From: Pseudomonas yangonensis
Lineage (GTDB): Bacteria; Pseudomonadota; Gammaproteobacteria; Pseudomonadales; Pseudomonadaceae
DNA length: 64,000 bases
Reading direction: 5' to 3'
Assembly: GCF_009932725.1 (NCBI RefSeq)
Contig: NZ_BLJU01000002.1
Coordinates: 62,001-126,000 of the forward strand
Of this stretch, positions 25,216-33,582 are shown in pieces (the first letter of the stretch is position 1; every line of letters begins with the position of its first letter). A program made the position numbers and the translations under genes. Below the pieces are notes generated by a model that ran no database searches, was not told the origin of the DNA, and saw only the letters and a program-made list of their open reading frames with translations.

Positions 25216-27678
25216 ATGACCGCTTCAGTTTCTCCCCTGGCCGGTGCCCTGCGCGCGGCGATCCTTGGTTTGGCTCTGGGCGCAGCGGCAGGCCCCGGCT
25301 GGGCCGCGGATGACCTGCCTGTCAGCGAGCAGCGTCAGCACTGGCGGATCGCTCCCGGGCCGCTGGTCGATGCGCTGGATCAGCTGGCGCGCCAGGCGGG
25401 TATCAGTCTGTCCTACAGCGAAGCGGACGTCAGTGACAAGCTAAGCCCCGGGATCGACGCCGAAGTGGGCCTGCAACAGGCGCTGGACACCCTGCTGCAA
25501 GGCAGCGGCCTGCGTAGCCAGGCGCAGTCACCCGGCTCGTTCGTGCTGGTGCCGCTGGCCGGCAGTGGCGATGCTCTGGACCTGGGCTCAAGCAGCGTGA
25601 TCGGCAGCCGGCTGGGCGGCGTAACCGAGGGTAGCGGCTCCTACACCACCGGCAGCGTGAGCATCGGCAAGACGCCGCAATCGCTGCGGCGTACGCCGCA
25701 ATCGGTGACGGTACTGACCGAACAGCGGATGAAGGATCAGAACCTCACCAACCTCAAGCAGATGCTGCAGCAGACGCCCGGCGTGGTGGTGGACCAGACC
25801 GACAGCGAGCGAGTCAACTACTACTCGCGCGGCTATCAGATCGATGCCCTGCAGTTCGATGGTTCGACCATCAATGTCGATTGGCGCAGTGGCAACTTCA
25901 TCCAGCCGGATGTAGCCACCCTCGATCATGTGGAAGTGTTGCGTGGCGCCAGTGGCATGCTGCGTGGCTCGGGCAACCCGTCCGGTATCGTGAACATGGT
26001 TCGCAAGCGTCCGACACGTGATTTCCAGGGCTCGGCCAGTTATACCCTCGGTTCATGGGATGCCAATCGTTACGTGGCGGATATCTCCGGGCCGCTGACC
26101 GAAGGCGGCAACATCCGTGGGCGGGTGATCGCGGTACACGATGACAAGGATTTCTTCCAGGACACCCGCATGGAGCGCAAGAACGTGCTCTACACGGTAC
26201 TGGCCGCCGACCTGAGCGATCGCACCACGGTGACCGGCGGGCTCGAGTACAGCGAGATCGATGCCACTGGCGCATGGGGCGGGCTGGTCCCCGATTTCGA
26301 CGGCTCGCCGTTGTCGTTTTCCCGCTCGACCTTCCTTGGTGCCAACTGGGCTCGCTGGGACCGCACCAACACCCATGCTTTCGCCGAACTGGAGCATACC
26401 TTCGACAATGACTGGAATCTGAAGCTGAACGCCAACCGCAGCCGTCTGGCATACAAGGATCATGGTTTCCAGCAAACCTCGCTGGCGAGAACGGCGGGCG
26501 CTACCAATCCCTATCTGTGGGACGTGAACTACAACTTCAACGATGGCGGTGGCCGGACCAACTACAGCAACGTCGCTGCGGTACTGGACGGTCCGTTCCA
26601 GTTGCTGGGGCGCGAACACCGGCTGACGCTGGGCGCCGAATGGAACGAGGCCGATGCCATCGGCGTCGAGTCCGTGTGGGGCTACAACGCACGAGGAGTG
26701 GACGTGCGCAACTGGAACCCATCGGCTGTGAACAAGGAGCGCACCGGTGCCCAGGTGAACCCACAGGCGCACGCCATCACCACTCAGAAGGCCACCTATG
26801 CCAGTCTCAACCTGTCACTGGCCGACCCGCTGACCGCCATCATCGGTGCGCGTCTGAACTGGTACGACTTCGAGAATCTCACCAGCACCACCGGAGACTA
26901 CAAGGTCACCCGTGAGGTCGTTCCCTACGCGGCCTTGATCTACGACCTGACCGACAACATCAGTGCCTATACCAGCTACACCGAGATCTTCGCCCCGCAG
27001 GCCGCGTTCGATGCCACCGGTTCGGTACTCGAGCCGATGACGGGCGAGGTGTATGAGCTAGGCCTCAAGGGCGAGTTCTACGACGGGCGCCTGAACAGTT
27101 CGGTTGCCCTGTTCCGCACCAACCTGATCGGCAAGGCGCTGGACGACCCGTCCATCACCAACGGCGTGCAGCAGTGCCTGCCGTACTATCCCAGCGGCTA
27201 CTGCAAGACCGCTGCTGGCAAGAGCCGTAGCGAAGGTGTCGAGCTGGAAATATCGGGTGAAGTGCTGCCGGGCTGGCAGGTGGGTGGGGGTTACACCTAC
27301 ACCACCACCGAGTACCTGAAGGACACCGCCAACAACCAGGGTAATGCACTGCGCACCACCGACCCGAAGCACCTGCTGCGTTTGTTCACCACCTACAAGC
27401 TGCCGGGTCAGTTCGCCAACTGGACGGTGGGTGGTGGCGTGCAGGCGCAGAGCGATATCTACGCCACCAACGCCGCCGGCAGCGCTCGCGCCGAGCAGGC
27501 GGGCTACGCGATCTACAACGCCGTGCTCGCCTATCGCTTCAACGCCCATTACTCGGCGCAGTTCAATGCCAACAACCTGTTCGACAAGTACTACTACGAG
27601 AAGATCGGCATCACGGGCGCCAACTACTACTATGGCGAGCCGCGCAACTTCGCTCTGACCCTGCGCGGCGAGTTCTGA
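25216..27678 (+). CDS. TonB-dependent siderophore receptor with N-terminal STN signalling domain
   Basis: 820 residues from ATG 25216, which has GGAG at the right distance; ATG 25204 in frame is less likely. Order: signal peptide (to about residue 30), STN secretin/TonB N-terminal domain (about 40-95, LVDALDQLARQAGISLSYSEADV), plug (SVTVLTEQRMKDQNLTNLKQML; RGASGMLRGSGNPSGIVNMVRKRP) and a 22-strand barrel ending FALTLRGEF. It imports a ferric siderophore and signals through FecR/FecI. The ligand cannot be told from sequence; FpvA-, FiuA- and FoxA-like proteins share this form. The spacer 25115-25215 holds a partial Fur-like ATTCTCATTTCG. Confidence 0.93.
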   Translation: MTASVSPLAGALRAAILGLALGAAAGPGWAADDLPVSEQRQHWRIAPGPLVDALDQLARQAGISLSYSEADVSDKLSPGIDAEVGLQQALDTLLQGSGLRSQAQSPGSFVLVPLAGSGDALDLGSSSVIGSRLGGVTEGSGSYTTGSVSIGKTPQSLRRTPQSVTVLTEQRMKDQNLTNLKQMLQQTPGVVVDQTDSERVNYYSRGYQIDALQFDGSTINVDWRSGNFIQPDVATLDHVEVLRGASGMLRGSGNPSGIVNMVRKRPTRDFQGSASYTLGSWDANRYVADISGPLTEGGNIRGRVIAVHDDKDFFQDTRMERKNVLYTVLAADLSDRTTVTGGLEYSEIDATGAWGGLVPDFDGSPLSFSRSTFLGANWARWDRTNTHAFAELEHTFDNDWNLKLNANRSRLAYKDHGFQQTSLARTAGATNPYLWDVNYNFNDGGGRTNYSNVAAVLDGPFQLLGREHRLTLGAEWNEADAIGVESVWGYNARGVDVRNWNPSAVNKERTGAQVNPQAHAITTQKATYASLNLSLADPLTAIIGARLNWYDFENLTSTTGDYKVTREVVPYAALIYDLTDNISAYTSYTEIFAPQAAFDATGSVLEPMTGEVYELGLKGEFYDGRLNSSVALFRTNLIGKALDDPSITNGVQQCLPYYPSGYCKTAAGKSRSEGVELEISGEVLPGWQVGGGYTYTTTEYLKDTANNQGNALRTTDPKHLLRLFTTYKLPGQFANWTVGGGVQAQSDIYATNAAGSARAEQAGYAIYNAVLAYRFNAHYSAQFNANNLFDKYYYEKIGITGANYYYGEPRNFALTLRGEF

Positions 27679-27684
27679 GGCCGC

Positions 27685-29325
27685 TCAGGCAGGCGTCTGA
27701 CCGATCTCCTCCTGGACCCTGCGCGCCGCCGACTCGGCGGCATCGATGTAAGGCTGCAGCACGCTGGCGGCGCCGGCACGGGTGAAGGCTTCCAGGTCGC
27801 CCTCGCGGAATGCGCTGAGGGTGACGTTGCCACGGAAGCCGCTACTGCGTGCGGCGCGCAGGAGGATGGCATTGACCTCGCGTTGCGGGATGGTGCTGAC
27901 CAGAGCACGCGCCTGCTGCAATGGCAGGTGGGCGATGAAATCGGCGTCTTCGGCATCGCCGTAGCATACCGCCAGCCCCGCCTGCCGGGCGCTGGCCAGG
28001 GCCTGCGGATCGAAGTCCACCCCCAGCACGCGCAGGCCGCCATCCTGCAGGCGATGCGCCAGCTGGCGGCCGTAGCGGCCCAGGCCGTAGACGATGACCT
28101 CAGGTTGGGCCTGCTCAGGAGCATTGTCTTCGGCGTTTTCGCGGTGGGCGACGCGCCGCTCGAATATGCCAAGCCAGGGGGAAAGGCGCTCGAACAGCGG
28201 CTGCGAGTAGAGAATCATGTAGGTGGACAGGGTGATGGTGATGATCCCCACCAGCGTTGTCAGGCCCAGCGCTGCCCCGCCCACATGGCCGAGGCTGATG
28301 CCCATGGCGACGAAGATGATGGAGAACTCGCTGATCTGAGCCACGGTTAGCCCGGCCATGAAACCGGTGCGCTTGCGGTAGCCCATCGCGCCCATGATGG
28401 CCATCACGATCAGCGGGTTGCCGATCAGCACGAACAGCGACAGCAGCAACGCGCTGCCGATCTGTTGGTGCAGATAGGTGAAGTCCAGCTGAATACCCAG
28501 GTGCAGGAAGAAGAACAGCAGAAGAAAGTCGCGCAGACTGGTCAGGCGGCTGGCGATGGCTTCACGCAATGGCGTCGAGGCCAGGCAGAAACCCGCGATG
28601 AATGCGCCCAGTTCCTTGGACAGCCCCAGGGCCTCGGCGCCCCCGGCCAACAACGTACCCCAGGCGATAGCCACTAGCATCAGCAGTTCGGGCGAGCGGG
28701 CCATGGGCGCCAGCAGGCGTGGCAGGGCAAAGCGTACCAGCAGATAGAGCAGCGCCAGGCTGGCCAGCAGGGCGCCGATCAGCGCCAGCGGGGATAACCC
28801 CTCGTGGGTGCCGTGGCTTGGCTGATACAGGCTGATGACCAGCATGGCCAGCACCACGGCGATGTCCTGCACGATGAGAAAGCCCATGGCGATGCGGCCG
28901 TGCAGTGAATCGATTTCGCCTTTGTCCGACAGCAGTTTGACGATGATGATGGTGCTGGAAAAGGTCAGCGCCACGGCCACGTAGCCGGCACTCGCCCAGT
29001 CCAGGCCCAGCAGACGACACAGGATCAGGCCGGCGACGATGGTGAAGCTCAGTTGCCCCAGACCGGTGGCCAGAGCCACCGGGCCCAGCGTGCGCACCAG
29101 GTGCATATCCAGTTTCAGGCCGACGACGAACAACAGTACCGTGATGCCGATTTCCGACAACAGACTGATCGAGCTGTGATCACCCGCCAGATTCATCACC
29201 GCCGGGCCGGCGATGATGCCGACCAGGATATAGGCGATGATCAATGGCTGGCGCAGCCTGACGGCGAGCATGCCCAGCAGCGCGGACAGGCTGAGCAGGG
29301 CGGCGATTTCCTGGAAGGCACTCAT
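27685..29325 (-). CDS. CPA2 cation:proton antiporter with TrkA-N domain
   Basis: 546 residues from ATG 29325 (MSAFQEIAALLS). About twelve membrane helices make up the Na/H-exchanger domain (residues about 5-375; AYILVGIIAGP, VLLFVVGLKLD). A C-terminal Rossmann nucleotide-binding TrkA-N domain follows (VIVYGLGRYGRQLAHRL, then AVCYGDAEDADF). The plan is that of KefB/KefC/YbaL-type potassium or sodium antiporters, gated by nucleotide. It ends 6 bp from the convergent TonB receptor. It lacks the glutathione-binding features needed to call it KefB or KefC with confidence. Confidence 0.9.
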   Translation of the reverse strand: MSAFQEIAALLSLSALLGMLAVRLRQPLIIAYILVGIIAGPAVMNLAGDHSSISLLSEIGITVLLFVVGLKLDMHLVRTLGPVALATGLGQLSFTIVAGLILCRLLGLDWASAGYVAVALTFSSTIIIVKLLSDKGEIDSLHGRIAMGFLIVQDIAVVLAMLVISLYQPSHGTHEGLSPLALIGALLASLALLYLLVRFALPRLLAPMARSPELLMLVAIAWGTLLAGGAEALGLSKELGAFIAGFCLASTPLREAIASRLTSLRDFLLLFFFLHLGIQLDFTYLHQQIGSALLLSLFVLIGNPLIVMAIMGAMGYRKRTGFMAGLTVAQISEFSIIFVAMGISLGHVGGAALGLTTLVGIITITLSTYMILYSQPLFERLSPWLGIFERRVAHRENAEDNAPEQAQPEVIVYGLGRYGRQLAHRLQDGGLRVLGVDFDPQALASARQAGLAVCYGDAEDADFIAHLPLQQARALVSTIPQREVNAILLRAARSSGFRGNVTLSAFREGDLEAFTRAGAASVLQPYIDAAESAARRVQEEIGQTPA

Positions 29326-29500
29326 AGGCAAGGTTCCCGAGGGTGGCGCCTGTCGTTTGCAGGCTTGATGGCTACAAGACAGATTATCCCGGCATCGATT
29401 TTGCGCATTGCCTTGAATCAAGCCTTGATCCTGCTTGTGCCACAGGCCCAGAATCAGCCCATGTTTTTGCGGAACGTCCGCCCGCTATAAAGGATCGCCA

Positions 29501-31984
29501 ATGTCCAAGCGTAGCCTCGATGCTTTGCGCCTTGCCCCCGAATCTCTGACCCGCCCCTTCGCCCCCGAGCAGTTCAACTTCAGCAGCACCGATGACCTCG
29601 AACCTTTCCGTGGCGTGCTCGGCCAGGCCCGCGCAGTCGAGGCCCTGCAATTTGGCGTGGCCATGCCGCGTCCCGGCTATAACGTGTTCGTCATGGGCGA
29701 GCCCGGCACCGGGCGCTTCTCCTTCGTCCAGCGCTACCTCAAGGCCGAAGCCAAGCGTATGGAAACACCGGCCGACCGGGTCTACGTCAACCATTTCGAC
29801 GAGCCGCGCGAGCCGCGTGCGCTGGAGCTGCCAGCCGGTACGGCGAGCGACTTCATCGCCGATATCAATCAGCTGATCGACAACCTGCTGGCCACCTTTC
29901 CGGCGGTGTTCGAAACGCCGACCTACCAGCAGAAGAAGAGCGCCATCGACCGCGGCTTCAACAAGCGCTACGACCAGGCGCTGGACGTGATCGAGCGTCT
30001 GTCGCTGGAGAAGGGCGTGGCCCTGTACCGCGACAGCACCAACATCGCCTTCACCCCGATGGCCGACGGCAAGGCGCTGGACGAGGCCGAGTTCGCCCAG
30101 TTGCCGGAAGCCGACCGCGAGCGCTTCCACGCCGATATCGCCGCGCTGGAAGAGCGCCTCAACGAGGAGCTGGCCAGCCTGCCGCAGTGGAAGCGTGAAT
30201 CGAGCAACCTGCTGCGTCAGCTCAATGAAGAGACCATCACCGTCGCCTTGCAGCCACTGTTGGCGCCGCTGTCGGAGAAGTATGCCGAGAACGCCGGCGT
30301 CTGCGCCTACCTGCAGGCGATGCAGATCAACCTGCTGAAAACTGCCGTCGAGCAGCTGGTGGATGTCGACAAGGCTGATCCGCAACTGCGCAAGCTGCTG
30401 GAAGAAATGTACTGCCCGAGCCTGGTGGTCGGTCACCATGCCAATGGCGGTGCGCCGGTGGTGTTCGAGTCGCACCCGACCTACGACAACCTGTTCGGCC
30501 GCATCGAGTACAGCTCCGATCAGGGGGCGCTGTACACCAGCTACCGCCAGTTGCGCCCGGGTGCGCTGCACCGCGCCAATGGCGGTTATCTGGTGGTCGA
30601 GGCGGAAAAACTGCTTGGCGAGCCCTTCGTCTGGGAGGCGCTCAAGCGCGCCCTGCATTCGCGCCAGTTGAAGATGGAGTCGCCGCTGGGCGATCTCGGC
30701 CGCATCGCCACCGTCACGCTCAACCCGCAGGTCATCCCGCTGCAGCTGAAGGTCATCATCATCGGCTCGCGGCAGCTGTATTACGCGCTGCAGGATCACG
30801 ATCCGGACTTTCAGGAGATGTTCCGCGTTCTGGTCGACTTCGACGAGGACATCCCGCTCGCCGAAGACAGCCTGGAGCAGTTCGCCCAGTTGATGAAGAC
30901 GCGTACCTCGGAGGAGGGCATGGCGCCCATGACCGGCGCTGCGGTGGCACGCCTGGCCACCTACAGCGCACGTCTGGCCGAACACCAGGGGCGCCTGTCG
31001 GCGCGTATCGGGGATCTGTTCCAGCTGGTCAGCGAGGCCGATTTCATTCGCCAGCTGGCCGGCGAGAAGATCACCGACGTCGGCCATATCGAGCGCGCGC
31101 TCAAGGCCAAGGCTACGCGCACCGGGCGTGTGTCGGCGCGGATCATCGACGACATGCTGGCCGGCATCATCCTCATCGACACCAGCGGCGCCGCCGTCGG
31201 TAAGTGCAACGGCCTGACCGTGCTGGAAGTCGGCGACTCGGCCTTCGGTGTGCCGGCGCGGATTTCCGCCACGGTGTATCCGGGAGGCAGCGGCATCGTC
31301 GATATCGAGCGCGAGGTCAGCCTCGGTCAGCCGATCCACTCCAAGGGCGTGATGATCCTCACCGGTTTCCTCGGCAGCCGCTACGCCCAGGAATTTCCCC
31401 TGGAGATTTCCGCGAGCATCGCCCTGGAGCAGTCCTACGGTTACGTCGACGGTGACAGCGCCTCGCTCGGCGAGGTCTGCACACTGATTTCGGCGCTGTC
31501 GCGCACGCCGCTCAAGCAGTGCTTCGCCATCACCGGCTCGATCAACCAGTTCGGCGAAGTGCAGGCGGTCGGCGGCGTCAACGAGAAGATCGAAGGCTTC
31601 TTCCGCCTGTGCGAGGCGCGTGGCCTGACCGGCGAGCAGGGGGTGATCATCCCGCATTCCAACGTCGCCAACCTGATGCTCGACGAGCGCGTGTTGCAGG
31701 CGGTGCGAGACGGGCAGTTCAACGTCTATGCCGTGCGCCATGTCGACGAGGCGCTGAGCCTGCTGGTCGGCGAGGCGGCCGGACACCCGGACGAGAAAGG
31801 GCGTTTCCCCAAGGGCAGCGTCAACGCCCGTGTAGTCGAGCGCCTGCGCGATATCGCCGAGATCGGCCTGGAAGAGGAAGGCAAGCCTGCCGAGGAGAAG
31901 GCGAAAGCCGAGGCCGAGGCAGCGGCCGCCAAGCCGGCCAAGACGCCACGACGCAAGAAAGGCGAGGGCGACGTCGCAAGCTGA
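29501..31984 (+). CDS. Lon-like protease with AAA-type N-terminus
   Basis: 827 residues from ATG 29501, with AAGGA upstream. The N-terminal AAA-like part has GEPGTGRFS at 66-74, where the usual Walker-A Lys is Arg72. A long helical insertion follows (about 120-330), then RANGGYLVVEAEKLL (Walker-B-like) and a Lon protease domain with the Ser653/Lys696 dyad (DGDSAS; GGVNEKIEGF), 43 residues apart as in Lon. The last 40 residues are Lys/Ala/Glu rich and probably disordered. It belongs to the Lon-like family that includes E. coli YcbZ rather than true Lon. It is divergent from the antiporter gene. Confidence 0.9.
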   Translation: MSKRSLDALRLAPESLTRPFAPEQFNFSSTDDLEPFRGVLGQARAVEALQFGVAMPRPGYNVFVMGEPGTGRFSFVQRYLKAEAKRMETPADRVYVNHFDEPREPRALELPAGTASDFIADINQLIDNLLATFPAVFETPTYQQKKSAIDRGFNKRYDQALDVIERLSLEKGVALYRDSTNIAFTPMADGKALDEAEFAQLPEADRERFHADIAALEERLNEELASLPQWKRESSNLLRQLNEETITVALQPLLAPLSEKYAENAGVCAYLQAMQINLLKTAVEQLVDVDKADPQLRKLLEEMYCPSLVVGHHANGGAPVVFESHPTYDNLFGRIEYSSDQGALYTSYRQLRPGALHRANGGYLVVEAEKLLGEPFVWEALKRALHSRQLKMESPLGDLGRIATVTLNPQVIPLQLKVIIIGSRQLYYALQDHDPDFQEMFRVLVDFDEDIPLAEDSLEQFAQLMKTRTSEEGMAPMTGAAVARLATYSARLAEHQGRLSARIGDLFQLVSEADFIRQLAGEKITDVGHIERALKAKATRTGRVSARIIDDMLAGIILIDTSGAAVGKCNGLTVLEVGDSAFGVPARISATVYPGGSGIVDIEREVSLGQPIHSKGVMILTGFLGSRYAQEFPLEISASIALEQSYGYVDGDSASLGEVCTLISALSRTPLKQCFAITGSINQFGEVQAVGGVNEKIEGFFRLCEARGLTGEQGVIIPHSNVANLMLDERVLQAVRDGQFNVYAVRHVDEALSLLVGEAAGHPDEKGRFPKGSVNARVVERLRDIAEIGLEEEGKPAEEKAKAEAEAAAAKPAKTPRRKKGEGDVAS

Positions 31985-32059
31985 TCAGAACTTGCACGAT
32001 TGTCCCGGATTGCCCGGGACAGGCGCACCGGTCTTGTTGCTAACGCCTCATGCACAGAG

Positions 32060-32082
32060 TTATCCACAGATTGCGTGGATAA
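32060..32082. promoter_or_regulatory. Paired inverted DnaA-box-like sites
   Basis: TTATCCACA (32060-32068) is an exact match to the DnaA-box consensus, and TTATCCACG lies inverted at 32074-32082. Together they also form a GTTATCCAC/GTGGATAAC palindrome. They lie about 67 bases upstream of a conserved small gene; see also 32558-32566. Confidence 0.5.
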
Positions 32083-32148
32083 CTTTGGCTTCACAGTGCG
32101 GGCGCTCGGGGTGTAGGCTGGAGCCTGGATTCCGCGAGGGTCGCCGCC

Positions 32149-32502
32149 ATGTCGCGCAGCCTCTGCCTCACCCGCCAATGCCTGGGCCTGGTCACGCGCA
32201 TCGAATGCGTGGTTCGGCCGATGGCCGGTCACAACGGACGCTGGATACTGCTTTGCGCTGCCGGTATGACAGGCGCGCAGCCCTCTGCGATCAAGGCGCA
32301 AGGCCCGTTCTATGGGCCTCTTGTCGCAGAAGGCGTGCTTGACTCGATTGCCGAAAGCCTGGCCTTGCAGGGCTATGTCGAATGCAGCGAACCGCCCATC
32401 TGGCGTTTGCATATGCAGGCCGAATTGCGCCGCGTCAGCGGCGAACGCAGCAGTCCGTTCGGCGCATTCCACAGTCAGCCCGAGACTGACGGGCATAGCT
32501 GA
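32149..32502 (+). CDS. Conserved Pseudomonas hypothetical protein
   Basis: 117 residues from ATG 32149. The pattern [25 protein letters not shown] followed by a short variable tail recalls a small conserved protein of pseudomonads that I know only as hypothetical; no domain name is given. It has three Cys residues in the first half and no signal peptide or membrane helix. It is framed by DnaA-box-like sites upstream (32060-32082) and downstream (32558-32566), and lies on the same strand as the UPF0114 gene 142 bp further on. Confidence 0.65.
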   Translation: MSRSLCLTRQCLGLVTRIECVVRPMAGHNGRWILLCAAGMTGAQPSAIKAQGPFYGPLVAEGVLDSIAESLALQGYVECSEPPIWRLHMQAELRRVSGERSSPFGAFHSQPETDGHS

Positions 32503-32557
32503 ATCGTCCCAAGCAGAGCGCCCGGGAACGGTCGCAGCGCAGGCCTGGTGCTGGGGG

Positions 32558-32566
32558 TTATCCACA
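32558..32566 (+). promoter_or_regulatory. DnaA-box-like site upstream of the UPF0114 gene
   Basis: TTATCCACA at 32558-32566 is a third consensus DnaA box within 510 bp, about 78 bases before the next start codon. Confidence 0.45.
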
Positions 32567-32644
32567 ATACGCGGGGCGCTTCTGCTGATGCAGGCCGATG
32601 GGTATACTCGCCGCGATTTTCTCCCTTCCTTCAGTGAGTCTTCC

Positions 32645-33136
32645 ATGGAACGCTTTATCGAAAACGCCATGTACGCATCGCGTTGGCTGCTGGCGCCGAT
32701 CTACTTTGGTCTTTCTCTGGGTTTGCTGGCGCTGGCGCTGAAATTCTTCCAGGAAGTCTTTCATATCCTGCCGAATGTGTTCGCCATGGCAGAGTCCGAC
32801 CTGATTCTGGTGCTGCTGTCGCTGATCGACATGGCCCTGGTGGGTGGCTTGCTGGTCATGGTGATGATCTCCGGCTACGAGAACTTCGTTTCGCAACTGG
32901 ATATCGATGACAGCAAGGAGAAACTCAGCTGGCTGGGCAAGATGGACTCCAGCTCGTTGAAGATGAAGGTGGCGGCCTCGATCGTGGCCATTTCCTCGAT
33001 CCACCTGCTGCGGGTTTTCATGGATGCACGCAACTACGAAACGGACCATCTGATGTGGTACGTGATCATCCACATGACCTTCGTGGCCTCGGCATTCGCC
33101 ATGGGCTATCTGGACAAGCTGACCAAGCACGATTGA
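32645..33136 (+). CDS. TIGR00645 / UPF0114 family membrane protein
   Basis: 163 residues from ATG 32645. The opening [20 protein letters not shown] is highly typical of the family (E. coli YqhA). Three or four membrane helices are visible (about 12-35, 50-75, 105-125, 135-155). The loop [21 protein letters not shown] is also characteristic. The role is unknown; it is an inner-membrane protein. A strong intrinsic terminator follows within 45 bases. Confidence 0.92.
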   Translation: MERFIENAMYASRWLLAPIYFGLSLGLLALALKFFQEVFHILPNVFAMAESDLILVLLSLIDMALVGGLLVMVMISGYENFVSQLDIDDSKEKLSWLGKMDSSSLKMKVAASIVAISSIHLLRVFMDARNYETDHLMWYVIIHMTFVASAFAMGYLDKLTKHD

Positions 33137-33153
33137 CCCTGGCTGGCTGAAGA

Positions 33154-33183
33154 CCGCCCGTCCGGATAGGACGGGCGTTTTGC
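33154..33183 (+). terminator. Intrinsic terminator after the UPF0114 gene
   Basis: GCCCGTCC (33156-33163) pairs perfectly with GGACGGGC (33169-33176), followed by GTTTTG. Confidence 0.9.
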
Positions 33184-33208
33184 TTTCTGGGCTTGAGCTT
33201 TTTCTTTA

Positions 33209-33244
33209 TTGTACAAGAATCTATTTTGTATAGGTTCTTGTATA
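33209..33244. promoter_or_regulatory. Palindromic operator of the photolyase operon
   Basis: TACAAGAATCTAT (33212-33224) and ATAGGTTCTTGTA (33230-33242) pair at 12 of 13 positions around a 5-base centre. The motif TTGTAYA recurs at 33209, 33226 and 33238. It lies 25-60 bases before the DUF6482 start in an A/T-rich stretch that contrasts with its GC-rich surroundings. The form recalls operators of MerR-type light or stress regulators; the cognate protein is not in the window. Confidence 0.55.
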
Positions 33245-33268
33245 GTTAATGGCAGGAGAAAGCTCAAA

Positions 33269-33571
33269 ATGAATCTGCAGGATCTGGCCACTCACGCCCA
33301 GGCCGGGCGCATCGATGAACTCAATCTGATCTCGCTCGAAGGGGGCATCTACTTGCTCGAAGCGCGGATGGACGGGCGTGCGCATCCGATTCTCAACGAA
33401 CACGGCAGTACGCTGAGCCTGCGATCGGTCGAGCATGCGCGCGATGTGCTGCAGGAAACGCCGACGCTGCCGTTCTTCCTGGTACACAGCTCGGTACACG
33501 ACGAGATGTGTGGCATGCCCTCGGCCGCCAACAGCCTACGCGTGCCCATCGCGTTTCGCTCCGGCTGGTGA
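33269..33571 (+). CDS. DUF6482 family protein
   Basis: 100 residues from ATG 33269, with GGAGAA upstream. No signal peptide or membrane helix. The sequence LNLISLEGGIYLLEARMDG, then VEHARDVLQETP and DEMCGMP, fits the small DUF6482 family, whose role is unknown. It is the first gene of a three-gene unit: its stop codon touches a possible GTG start of the photolyase gene (GTGA at 33568-33571). The palindromic operator immediately upstream makes it the leader gene of the operon. Confidence 0.8.
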   Translation: MNLQDLATHAQAGRIDELNLISLEGGIYLLEARMDGRAHPILNEHGSTLSLRSVEHARDVLQETPTLPFFLVHSSVHDEMCGMPSAANSLRVPIAFRSGW

Positions 33572-33582
33572 CAGCGCAGCAG

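Noticed and set aside
29384-31786. 800-codon minus-strand frame opposite the Lon-like gene
   Set aside because: Antisense shadow; the plus strand carries the protease dyad and known motifs.
32060-32082. Intrinsic terminator for the Lon-like gene
   Set aside because: The GTTATCCAC/GTGGATAAC palindrome has no T-tract and fits DnaA boxes better.
32060-32566. Replication origin, because of three DnaA boxes
   Set aside because: No dnaA, dnaN, rpmH or similar genes and no long A/T-rich unwinding region are near.
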